DNA from: an uncultured Lachnospiraceae bacterium
Lineage (GTDB): Bacteria; Bacillota_A; Clostridia; Lachnospirales; Lachnospiraceae
Assembly (NCBI GenBank): GCA_902796775.1
Contig: CADBQK010000076.1
Coordinates: forward strand, 1-20,396
Direction of reading: 5' to 3'
Length of the DNA stretch: 20,396 nucleotides
Below are positions 12,218 through 18,902 of the stretch, piece after piece. Numbering within the stretch: the first letter of the stretch is position 1; each line of letters opens with the position of its first letter. The notes under the pieces were generated by a model that saw only the letters and a list, made by a program, of their open reading frames with translations, was not told where the DNA came from and made no database searches. A program made the translations under genes and the position numbers.

Positions 12218-12787
12218 TCATTTCTTGACGACATCCAGAAGGCCAAGCTCAATCTCCTGTTCACCGAGTAAACCGTCAACTGTAACCTTCACTGTCTCAT
12301 CGACCAGATCGATATCCACAACAGTCCCTTCGTTCTCTGCCCAGATGCCTTCCTTCACGGCAACTCTGTCGCCGATCTCAATATCGACCTCGATCGGAAG
12401 CTCATCTTCCGGCATCTTCTCCTCCTCACCGCCATCGGAATAGAAGAATGGCATCATCTCTTCCTCTGTCAGCGGCACAGGCTTGGACTCCGGACCGACA
12501 AATCCTGTCACGCCCCTTGTATTCCTCACTACATACCATGTCTCTTCATTCATGATCATATGCACAAGGACATATCCGGGAAACAGTTTTTTCGTCACGC
12601 GTTTCCTGCGGGAAGCTTTGATCTGGATAACCTCCTCTACCGGAAAGCGGACTTCCAGGATCTGATCCTCAAGATGGAGGTTCTGAATCGACTTTTCAAT
12701 ATTATCTTTGACTTTTTTCTCATAGCCGGAGTAAGTATGAACAACATACCACATAGGCCCGTCAAGATACTCGTTTCTGTCTGCCAT
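12218..12787 (-). CDS. nusG: transcription elongation/termination factor NusG
   Basis: NusG (189 aa) binds RNA polymerase through its N-terminal NGN domain and other partners through its C-terminal KOW domain. The NGN part is typical (WYVVHTYSGYEKKVKDNIEK, then LFPGYVLVHMIMNEETWYVV, then RNTRGVTGFVG). The KOW part starts at about residue 135 (IEIGDRVAVKEGIWAENEG) but lacks the usual FGRETPVEL strand, having LLGEQEIELG at the matching place. An acidic linker (DGGEEEKMPEDELP) joins the two. Position between secE and rplK is the standard arrangement, and it follows secE by 15 nt. Confidence 0.96.
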   Translation of the reverse strand: MADRNEYLDGPMWYVVHTYSGYEKKVKDNIEKSIQNLHLEDQILEVRFPVEEVIQIKASRRKRVTKKLFPGYVLVHMIMNEETWYVVRNTRGVTGFVGPESKPVPLTEEEMMPFFYSDGGEEEKMPEDELPIEVDIEIGDRVAVKEGIWAENEGTVVDIDLVDETVKVTVDGLLGEQEIELGLLDVVKK

Positions 12788-12802
12788 AATCCCATCCTTT
12801 GG

Positions 12803-13006
12803 TTAAATCGTGATGATCCAGTCGACAATCTGAAGGAGCACATTGTCAAAGATGGCAATCAATGCTCCCAGAAAGACAGAGACAACCAGCACAACAGCAG
12901 ACTGCCTGGAAACATCTTCCTTAGTCGGCCAGATAATCCTGTGGAACTGTGCTTTTACAGTCTTCCACCAGCTAGTCTTATTTGCATCATTTGCCGGGTT
13001 GCTCAT
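12803..13006 (-). CDS. secE: preprotein translocase subunit SecE
   Basis: Small single-span SecE (67 aa), which clamps SecY in the protein-translocation channel. It shows the family layout: an amphipathic cytoplasmic segment with FHRIIWPTKEDVSRQS (the WP-[ST]-[KR]-E signature) followed by one membrane helix at about 38-62. The start ATG at 13004-13006 has AAAGGGGTG upstream. It lies between rpmG and nusG with gaps of 14 and 15 nt, the usual order. Confidence 0.97.
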   Translation of the reverse strand: MSNPANDANKTSWWKTVKAQFHRIIWPTKEDVSRQSAVVLVVSVFLGALIAIFDNVLLQIVDWIITI

Positions 13007-13020
13007 CTTATCACCCCTTT

Positions 13021-13170
13021 TTACCTGGTCTCCTTGTGCAACGTGTGTTTCCTGCAGAACTTGCAGTACTTCATGGTCTCCATTCTCTCAGGATGGTTCT
13101 TCTTTTCTTTGGTCATGTTATAATTCCGCTGCTTGCAATCTGTGCATTGCAGTGTGATCTTTACACGCAC
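13021..13170 (-). CDS. rpmG: 50S ribosomal protein L33, zinc-binding form
   Basis: A 49-aa ribosomal protein. Sequence read on the minus strand gives [12 protein letters not shown]... with two CxxC pairs (C9/C12 and C36/C39), the zinc-ribbon form, and the conserved [20 protein letters not shown]. The start is GTG at 13168-13170, 8 nt after GGAGG. An in-frame ATG upstream overlaps that Shine-Dalgarno and is rejected. First gene of the unit driven by the 13268-13296 promoter; secE follows after 14 nt. Confidence 0.95.
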   Translation of the reverse strand: MRVKITLQCTDCKQRNYNMTKEKKNHPERMETMKYCKFCRKHTLHKETR

Positions 13171-13215
13171 AACTTCCACCTCCATCGTATAAAAATTTAA
13201 ACATGAAACTGTGGC

Positions 13216-13245
13216 GGTCTTCTTTTAAGGCATAAAAAAAAGACC
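13216..13245 (-). promoter_or_regulatory. leader hairpin in rpmG 5' UTR
   Basis: In the rpmG leader GGTCTT pairs with AAGACC, and the stem can continue through TTTT/AAAA with a small internal loop. The 5' arm contains a run of eight T. This fold competes with a 5-bp AAGGC/GCCTT pairing that starts at the transcript 5' end. The role is unknown; a pause or attenuator is possible. Confidence 0.35.
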
Positions 13246-13267
13246 TCTTCCCATACATAGCCTTAAA

Positions 13268-13296
13268 ACTATATCATATCCTTTCATGTCCGTCAA
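13268..13296 (-). promoter_or_regulatory. sigma-A promoter of rpmG-secE-nusG-rplK-rplA
   Basis: Minus-strand TTGACG (13291-13296), a 17-nt spacer and TATAGT (13268-13273), with a start near 13261 and a leader of about 90 nt to the rpmG GTG. No terminator is seen between here and rplA, so this promoter probably serves all five genes. Confidence 0.85.
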
Positions 13297-13343
13297 GTTT
13301 TTTTAGAAAACATGTCGCAGAGCGATCAGATGATAAGCAGATC

Positions 13344-13396
13344 AATACAGGGGACGCTCTTCATGTCAGTCTGACACAAAAAACGTCCCCTGTATT
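13344..13396. repeat. REP-like palindromic element
   Basis: AATACAGGGGACG (13344-13356) is perfectly repeated in inverse as CGTCCCCTGTATT (13384-13396), a 13-bp stem around a 27-nt loop. The loop itself holds TGTCAG-T-CTGACA. Neither strand has a terminator T-tract next to the stem. GGGGACG palindromes with an adjacent GTGTCA are, from memory, dispersed intergenic repeats in Firmicutes, comparable to REP elements moved by Y1 transposases; no transposase is in this window. It lies 3' of the secreted-protein gene and upstream of the rpmG promoter, and may also protect the 3' end of the former's mRNA. Confidence 0.65.
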
Positions 13397-13420
13397 TGTC
13401 CTGTACCTGCTGTATAAGCA

Positions 13421-14341
13421 TTACCAGTCTACAGCAATATCCAGCTGATCCTCATCATAAGCTGCAAAATCACCGGTATCTACTACGATTGCCTCTCCGA
13501 GGGAGGAATCTACGATCGTTCCATATGGATGGGTATCCAGATTTGCGGCTGCCATGACATAATCGCCATACATCTTGACACCGTCGTCACGTACCCAGTA
13601 CTCTCCCTGAATGCCCATATCCTGCATGTTGGAAACAACACCGCTCATATTCAGGTTGTAATATGTCTCAGTGCCGGACGGTCCCTCGATCATACCATTT
13701 ACAGCATTCAGCTTTTCACCCTCATAGGTATTATCCTTGCTTGAAGAACGGGCCTGAGTCTCCTCGGTTTTGGTCTCCTCAGCTGTCTGCACAGCTGCTG
13801 CCTGTTCATTTACCTCCTGCTCCTCTGCCTTCACCTCAGCAGAAGTCTCCTGCTCCTGAGCTTCTGCAGCCTGCTCCACTTGCTGAGTTGCCTCGGTCTC
13901 CTGCTCCTCTGCATAGGATACTGTTGTTTCAGGTACCTGCGTCTCCTCCTGCTGATACTGAACAGGAACGGCTTCCTGCTCCTGCTCATTATAAACCTGG
14001 GCAGATGTCTGTGTATACGTTTCAGGAACCGCAGCTTGTGCAGCTACCGGGACCGGCTGGTTTTCCAGGGCCTTAGCAGCCTCCTCAGCGGCCTTTTTAG
14101 CAGCTTCTTCAGCCTCAGCCTTTTTCCTGGCTTCTTCCTTCTCTGCTGCTTTCTTTTCTTCAGCCTTTGCTTTTGCTTCGGCCTCAGCTTTACGGATCCC
14201 AAAGGTTACATTCTGAATGGTAGCACTGACAATATCAAAAGGACATGCCGCTGCTGCTCTTTCTGTCTTGGCATAGGCAGGAAATGCGAATAACAATGCC
14301 GCCATCACTGTTACGATGGCTTTAGTGAAATACCTGTGCAT
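13421..14341 (-). CDS. secreted coiled-coil protein with 3D-like C-terminal domain
   Basis: A 306-aa exported protein of unconfirmed function. It has a signal peptide (MHRYFTKAIV...FPAYA, cleavage likely after A24). An Ala/Lys/Glu coiled-coil segment follows (about 51-94, TolA-like in composition), then a Glu/Gln-rich low-complexity linker to about 200. The C-terminal domain (204-306) contains YWVRDDGVKM, HPYGTIVDSSLGEAIVVDTG and LDIAVDW, resembling the 3D (three-Asp) fold of cell-wall lytic enzymes such as MltA; D288 lies in the DTG motif. A role in peptidoglycan binding or cutting is inferred. The ATG at 14339-14341 is chosen because AAAGGAGAGG lies 6-9 nt upstream; an ATG 12 codons earlier has no Shine-Dalgarno and would spoil the signal peptide. 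It has its own promoter (14478-14506). Confidence 0.88.
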   Translation of the reverse strand: MHRYFTKAIVTVMAALLFAFPAYAKTERAAAACPFDIVSATIQNVTFGIRKAEAEAKAKAEEKKAAEKEEARKKAEAEEAAKKAAEEAAKALENQPVPVAAQAAVPETYTQTSAQVYNEQEQEAVPVQYQQEETQVPETTVSYAEEQETEATQQVEQAAEAQEQETSAEVKAEEQEVNEQAAAVQTAEETKTEETQARSSSKDNTYEGEKLNAVNGMIEGPSGTETYYNLNMSGVVSNMQDMGIQGEYWVRDDGVKMYGDYVMAAANLDTHPYGTIVDSSLGEAIVVDTGDFAAYDEDQLDIAVDW

Positions 14342-14379
14342 TCTAATCCTCTCCTTTCTACGATGAGTTCTTGACATCC

Positions 14380-14459
14380 GGCCGCAGGAAAAACGGCCCT
14401 GATGCCATCTGATCTATCAGATTTCGTCTACGTCCGTATTCTTTGTACAAGATATGTAC
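14380..14459 (-). other. long structured leader of the 3D-domain gene
   Basis: The approximately 130-nt leader contains three small inverted repeats: GGCCG/CGGCC (14380-14398), ATCTGAT/ATCAGAT (14407-14422) and GTACA/TGTAC (14445-14459). I do not recognise a known riboswitch: the conserved core of the c-di-AMP (ydaO) class, which often precedes cell-wall genes, is not seen. No open frame with a ribosome site is apparent in it. Confidence 0.3.
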
Positions 14460-14477
14460 AGACGGTATCTGCACAGG

Positions 14478-14506
14478 ATTATATCACAATTATTTCATTA
14501 AATCAA
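14478..14506 (-). promoter_or_regulatory. promoter of the 3D-domain gene
   Basis: Minus-strand TTGATT (14501-14506), a 17-nt spacer and TATAAT (14478-14483), start near 14471. It lies in the AT-rich gap after comF, so the secreted-protein gene is transcribed independently. Confidence 0.75.
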
Positions 14507-14610
14507 CATAACGGATTGCATTTTTTACAGTTCTTTTACGTGAGTATTGACAACAGTTGTGTACCTGTTAAAAAACAATTTCACCGAAATACACGAAAAA
14601 AAGCCGCTTC

Positions 14611-15354
14611 CTATGCTCTGTGAAGTGTCCCGATACATAAAGACAGCATCCACACTTTTCCTGCGCCTGCATCCAACAGGGCACGAGTGCAGTATTCTGC
14701 TGTGGCTCCGGTTGTGTAGATATCATCAAAAAGAAGAATCTTCTCTACTCCCGCAAGAGAACTATTATCCGCCCGGAATGCCTGCTCCAGATTATGCTGT
14801 CTCTGAGCATGAGTCAATTCTTTCTGCGGGAGAGTCTTTCTGACTCGAAACAGCACATTTGTCAGACAGGGAATGCCAATCTGCTCCCCCAGCTCCTGAG
14901 CAATCAGCTGTGCCTGATTAAATCCTCTTTGCTTTAGGCGTTCACGGCTTACAGGAACCGGTACGATCACGTCCGGCGAGATATCCCGGATCCAGCCGCC
15001 ATACTCTGCAGCAAGGGCCTCTGCAAAAAAGCGGGCTGCTTCTCTTTTCTTTCCATATTTATAAAGGAAGATTGCTTTTGAACTGTAAGCATCATAGATC
15101 CACAAGCTTCTGCCGGAAATGAAACTTCTGTCTGTATTTTGGCAGTCCCGGCACAATTGTGCTTCCTTTTCAGCAAGCGGTTTCCCGCATTTTCTGCAGA
15201 TCCTGCCGCAAACAGGTACCAGCTTCGCACGGCAGGAGGGATGTATAAGCTCTTCACGCATGATGTGAAAGGAAAGCCTTTCCCCGCATACCGGGCATAT
15301 GCGGGGATAAAAAAGCCCCATCGCATTATCAAAAGCCTTCAGAAATGTGTCCAA
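14611..15354 (-). CDS. comF: ComF family phosphoribosyltransferase-like protein
   Basis: A 247-aa ComF/GntX-type protein, a family needed for late steps of DNA uptake in naturally competent bacteria. The N-terminus carries Cys pairs for zinc (C20/C23 in CPVCG, C53/C56 in CRKCG, C68/C71 in CRDC). The C-terminal half is a type I phosphoribosyltransferase fold with VPVPVSRERLKQRGFNQAQL and the PRPP loop ILLFDDIYTTGAT at 206-218. The start is TTG at 15352-15354, supported by GGGGAGGG about 8 nt upstream. It lies about 300 nt after recD2 on the same strand. Whether this organism is competent cannot be judged from the window. Confidence 0.92.
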   Translation of the reverse strand: MDTFLKAFDNAMGLFYPRICPVCGERLSFHIMREELIHPSCRAKLVPVCGRICRKCGKPLAEKEAQLCRDCQNTDRSFISGRSLWIYDAYSSKAIFLYKYGKKREAARFFAEALAAEYGGWIRDISPDVIVPVPVSRERLKQRGFNQAQLIAQELGEQIGIPCLTNVLFRVRKTLPQKELTHAQRQHNLEQAFRADNSSLAGVEKILLFDDIYTTGATAEYCTRALLDAGAGKVWMLSLCIGTLHRA

Positions 15355-15581
15355 TCTGATTCCCTCCCCGATTTTCTCTCGTCTTTAGTATTTATAGCAA
15401 ATATTGACAAATATCACCTTGAATCACTGCTGTAAATAGTCAAATTGTATAGGATTTTCTCCCCGTTCCGTGATTTTGCACAGGACTCAAGACCCCGGTT
15501 TTCTGTTTTTGGCAACAATCACATGATACTTCATGATAAGATAACGATGTAAACCCCCAATACATTTTTTACACCCTGACC

Positions 15582-15610
15582 CTTTCTGTATGCCAGCTGC
15601 ATACAGAAAG
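15582..15610. repeat. 11-bp hairpin after recD2 (distal)
   Basis: CTTTCTGTATG and CATACAGAAAG form a perfect 11-bp stem with a 7-nt loop. On both strands the stem is followed by G-rich sequence, not T, so it is not a standard terminator. It lies 4 nt from the second hairpin. Confidence 0.6.
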
Positions 15611-15614
15611 CGGA

Positions 15615-15654
15615 AGAACGTGCAGCGATCAGCCCCTTTTTCGCCGCACGTTCT
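15615..15654 (-). terminator. 14-bp hairpin after recD2 (proximal), possible weak terminator
   Basis: Starting 2 nt past the recD2 stop, minus-strand AGAACGTGC-G-GCGA pairs with TCGC-T-GCACGTTCT. This is a 14-bp stem with one G-U pair and a 12-nt loop. The plus-strand version has an A-C mismatch at that place, so the minus-strand RNA is the better fold. It is followed by TCCGCTTTCT, only moderately T-rich, so termination may be partial; 3'-end protection is an alternative. Confidence 0.45.
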
Positions 15655-15656
15655 CT

Positions 15657-17900
15657 TTATTTCCGGAGACTTTCATATCCGGATCCTTTTTCCCTGCCGA
15701 TCTCCCGGATTCTATCCGCCAACCCGGAATACCTTTCCTGACTTTTCTCACTGGCGATCATTTGTCCCACCTGACGTGCACTTCCGACAATTACCACACA
15801 TTTTTTAGCCCGCGTTACCGCTGTGTACAGTATATTCCGGTTCATCAGCATGCGCGGTCCATTCAGTAAGGGAAGAACAACTGCAGGGTATTCACTTCCC
15901 TGGGATTTATGAACCGTAACAGCATAAGCAAGGTCCACTTCCTCCATCTCCTCAAAACTGTACCGGACCACCCTGTTTTCATCAAAACGGACAAGGATCT
16001 CACGGGCAAAATGGTTGATCTGCTCGATCACACCCATATCCCCATTAAAGATCCCGCTGCCTTTCCGGATGGGGATGTTGTATTTGCCGGGAACCTCCCA
16101 TTCGATCTGGTAATTATTCCGCACCTGCATGATCTTGTCCCCTTCACGGAACAAATTCTGATACAGCTGCACTTCTTTAAGCTCCGGCCGGGGAGGATTT
16201 AAATACTGCTGCAGGACCTCATTAAGCCTTTCTACCCCCAGCTCCCCTTTCCGCATCGGAGTCAGTACCTGGATTTCCGGTGATCCGGTTCCCACATAAG
16301 GCGGAAGCTTATCTCTGACAAGGGCAACTACAACGCCGAGGATACTTTGCACATCATCTCTTCGAATACAAAAGAAATCTCTGCTTTTATTATCAAGAGC
16401 GATCTCCTTTCCATCATTGATCAGGTGGGCATTCTTAACAATATCGCTCTCCAGAGCCTGACGGAATATTCTGTCCAGATTCACTACCGGAAAAAGTCCG
16501 CTGTCCAGAATGTCCCCCAGCACACGTCCGGGTCCTACACTGGGAAGCTGGTCATGATCTCCCACCAGTACCAGATGAGTTCCCGGTGCAACCGCCTTCA
16601 GAAGCGCATGCATCAAAAACAGATCTATCATGGACATCTCATCAATGATCACAACATCTGCATCCAGCGGATTCTGCTCATTTCTTTCGAAATAAACCGG
16701 GGAACCGCTCCCTCTGCTCTCTTCAGGAGGGCCGGACACCTCCAGCAGTCTGTGAATGGTTTTTGCCTCCCGGCCGCTTGCCTGAGACATGCGCCTGGCC
16801 GCTCTCCCTGTCGGAGCAGCCAGCACGACCGCTTGTCCCAGCTCCTCAAAGCAGCGGATGATCGCATTGATCGTCGTTGTTTTGCCGGTTCCCGGTCCGC
16901 CAGTCAATACCAGGATCCCGCACTCTGCTGCTTTTTGAACTGCCAAATGCTGATCCGGGGTGAGACGGATCGTGCCGGTCTCTAAAGAGGGGGCAGTTTT
17001 CTCAGACAGCCTGCTTTGAGTATTCAGCCGCAGCAGCATCGCAGCTGTTTCCACCTCCATATGGTCATAAACGGCAAGGCTTACCCTGTCCAGTTCATCT
17101 TCTTTCCTGCGAACGATCCTCCCATCTATCCAGAGTGCCGAAAGCTGGGTGTCCACGGCATCTACCGGAACACCCAGCATTTGTGAAGCCTCCGCTGTCA
17201 GAAGAGTTGACGGCAGGCATGTATGACCGTTTCTTCCCGCCTTTTGCAGGACATAAAGGATACCCGCACTGATCCTTTGAGGGGATCCCGGAGAGATTCC
17301 GGCTCGCTGTGCGATCTCGTCTGCCAGGGAAAAACCTACTCCATCAAGATCCTGGACAAGCTGGTACGGGTTTGAGGAAAGGATCTGATACAGTTTTTTC
17401 CCGTACCGGCGGTATATCTTATAGGAAAGATTCAGACTGATTCCCAGCTCCCCGAGATACATCATCGCATCACGCATCTCCTGACGATCATGGAACTGTT
17501 TATAGAACTCTGCTGCCTTCCTCTCTGTTATGCCTTTGATTTCCGCCAGCCTTTCCGGTTCTTCCTCCATGATCCGGAATGTATCTGCTCCAAATTTCAA
17601 AACGATCCTGGCTGCCAGCTTTGGCCCGATCCCTTTCACAGCACCGGAACCCAGATACCGTTCCATCGCCATGGTATCTTCCGGAGGCTCGGCTGTCAGA
17701 GTGCTTACTCTGAGCTGGCGTCCGTATACCGGATGGCTGACAAATTGCCCGCACACACGAAGATATTCTCCCTCTGCCAGTTCCGGAACCGTACCCGTGC
17801 AGGTAATCTCCTCTTCCCCGCATTCCAGGCTGAAGATCGTGTAACCATTTTCCTCATTCCGGTAAACTATATGGGTAACTGCTCCACGTATACTATCCAT
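15657..17900 (-). CDS. recD2: ATP-dependent 5'-3' DNA helicase, RecD2 family
   Basis: A 747-aa superfamily 1B helicase of the RecD2 type, which works without RecBC in DNA repair and replication. The N-terminal OB-like and helix-hairpin-helix region is present (about 80-135, GAVKGIGPKLAARIVLKFG and ITERKAAEFY). Walker A is GGPGTGKT at 334-341, motif II is IIDEMSM at about 418-424, and motif III is GDHDQLPSVGPG at 447-458. VTVHKSQGSEYPAVVLP and LYTAVTRAKK mark the last helicase motifs. The length is usual for the family. The ATG at 17898-17900 is separated from the mbl stop by 1 nt with only a weak GGAG site, which suggests translational coupling. Confidence 0.95.
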   Translation of the reverse strand: MDSIRGAVTHIVYRNEENGYTIFSLECGEEEITCTGTVPELAEGEYLRVCGQFVSHPVYGRQLRVSTLTAEPPEDTMAMERYLGSGAVKGIGPKLAARIVLKFGADTFRIMEEEPERLAEIKGITERKAAEFYKQFHDRQEMRDAMMYLGELGISLNLSYKIYRRYGKKLYQILSSNPYQLVQDLDGVGFSLADEIAQRAGISPGSPQRISAGILYVLQKAGRNGHTCLPSTLLTAEASQMLGVPVDAVDTQLSALWIDGRIVRRKEDELDRVSLAVYDHMEVETAAMLLRLNTQSRLSEKTAPSLETGTIRLTPDQHLAVQKAAECGILVLTGGPGTGKTTTINAIIRCFEELGQAVVLAAPTGRAARRMSQASGREAKTIHRLLEVSGPPEESRGSGSPVYFERNEQNPLDADVVIIDEMSMIDLFLMHALLKAVAPGTHLVLVGDHDQLPSVGPGRVLGDILDSGLFPVVNLDRIFRQALESDIVKNAHLINDGKEIALDNKSRDFFCIRRDDVQSILGVVVALVRDKLPPYVGTGSPEIQVLTPMRKGELGVERLNEVLQQYLNPPRPELKEVQLYQNLFREGDKIMQVRNNYQIEWEVPGKYNIPIRKGSGIFNGDMGVIEQINHFAREILVRFDENRVVRYSFEEMEEVDLAYAVTVHKSQGSEYPAVVLPLLNGPRMLMNRNILYTAVTRAKKCVVIVGSARQVGQMIASEKSQERYSGLADRIREIGREKGSGYESLRK

Positions 17901-17901
17901 C

Positions 17902-18888
17902 CTACTGCTTTAACTCCAGGAACTCTTCGTACCTGCCTGTGCCGATCGCCACTGCAGAAAGCGGATCATCCACTGTGACCGCCTGGATACCTGTCTTTTC
18001 CTCGATCAGGGAATCCAGCCCGTACAGCAGGCTTCCGCCGCCCGTCAGCAGCATACCTCTGGACGCAATATCTGCCGACAATTCAGGCGGTGTGATCTCC
18101 AGAACCTGATGGATTGCTTCGAGGATCTGGGCTGACTCTTTGGAAAATGCCCCCAGCAGATCAGAGCTGCTCACCGAAATAGTCCTGGGGAACCCCGTCT
18201 TCAGGTCTCTGCCGTGTACATCTACAGATATCTCATCAATGCGGGGATAGACACAGCCGACCCGAATTTTTACCTCTTCCGCAGTCCTGTCTCCGACAAG
18301 CAGGTCATGATTCTTACTGAGATAGGCAATAACGGCCTTATCAAAACTATCTCCTGCACAGGGAACAGATTTCCCGACCACGGTATCACTCAGTGAAATA
18401 ACAGCAATATCCGTAGTCCCCGCTCCAATATCGACGATCATATTCCCGCATGCACGGGAGATATCGATTCCCGAACCGAGTGCTGCAGCAATCGGTTCAT
18501 CGATTACGGTCACATCTCTGGCCCCCGCCTCCAGGGCTGCCTGCCAGACTGCATTCTTTTCAACCTGCGTAGCTCCTCCGGGGACTCCGATACAGATCTT
18601 GGGGCGTTTGAGCGTCCTGCGCCCGATCGCCTTCTGTATAAAATGACGCATCATTTTCTCTGTGATCGTATAATCCGAGATCACTCCTGCACGAAGAGGA
18701 TGGATCGCCGCAATATTGCCGGGGGTCCGCCCGATCATTGTCCGCGCCTCCTCACCAACAGCAAGGATCTCATTGGTATCAATATCATAGGCTACGACGG
18801 ATGGCTCTTTCAGGACCACACCCTTTCCGCGCACATAAACCAGTACGCTTGATGTGCCAAGGTCAATACCAATATCAGAAACTGCCAT
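17902..18888 (-). CDS. MreB/Mbl-type bacterial actin
   Basis: A 328-aa actin-like ATPase that forms membrane filaments guiding lateral cell-wall synthesis. Nucleotide-binding signatures are the first phosphate loop IGIDLGTSS (6-14), IDEPIAAALGSG with the catalytic-region Glu (about 130) and the second phosphate loop VDIGAGTTD (152-160), then LLTGGGSLLYGL near 289. In the second loop one of the usual three glycines is Ala. MreC and MreD genes are absent nearby, so this may be an Mbl or MreBH paralogue rather than the main MreB; I leave the symbol blank. The ATG at 18886-18888 follows AGGAGC by about 8 nt, 14 nt after the glycosyltransferase stop, and recD2 follows after 1 nt. Confidence 0.92.
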   Translation of the reverse strand: MAVSDIGIDLGTSSVLVYVRGKGVVLKEPSVVAYDIDTNEILAVGEEARTMIGRTPGNIAAIHPLRAGVISDYTITEKMMRHFIQKAIGRRTLKRPKICIGVPGGATQVEKNAVWQAALEAGARDVTVIDEPIAAALGSGIDISRACGNMIVDIGAGTTDIAVISLSDTVVGKSVPCAGDSFDKAVIAYLSKNHDLLVGDRTAEEVKIRVGCVYPRIDEISVDVHGRDLKTGFPRTISVSSSDLLGAFSKESAQILEAIHQVLEITPPELSADIASRGMLLTGGGSLLYGLDSLIEEKTGIQAVTVDDPLSAVAIGTGRYEEFLELKQ

Positions 18889-18902
18889 GATATAAGCTCC
18901 TT

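Larger units (their letters stand above)
15355..15656 (-). other. recD2-comF intergenic region (302 nt)
   Basis: Contains two adjacent strong hairpins next to the recD2 stop (listed separately), then AT-rich sequence with the direct repeat CATGAT...CATGAT and a TGTAAA/TTTACA pair. I see no convincing sigma-A promoter for comF: TTGTCA and TATAAA occur near 15390-15415 but their spacing is wrong. No small gene with a ribosome site is apparent. Confidence 0.5.

Noticed and set aside
13344..13396. The palindrome as a CRISPR repeat or standard terminator
   Set aside because: It is a single inverted repeat with no spaced direct copies, and neither strand has a T-tract after the stem.
14342..14377. 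Earlier ATG start for the secreted 3D-like protein
   Set aside because: It lacks a Shine-Dalgarno and adds a basic stretch before the signal peptide; the real Shine-Dalgarno lies within the would-be coding extension.
14596..14613. A run of seven T on the minus strand just after the comF stop as a terminator
   Set aside because: Upstream of the T-run I find only a 4-bp stem (CTTC/GAAG), too weak to support a confident intrinsic terminator, although the position is suggestive.
15380..15420. A comF promoter made of TTGTCA and TATAAA
   Set aside because: The spacing is only 8 nt, far below the 16-18 nt needed.
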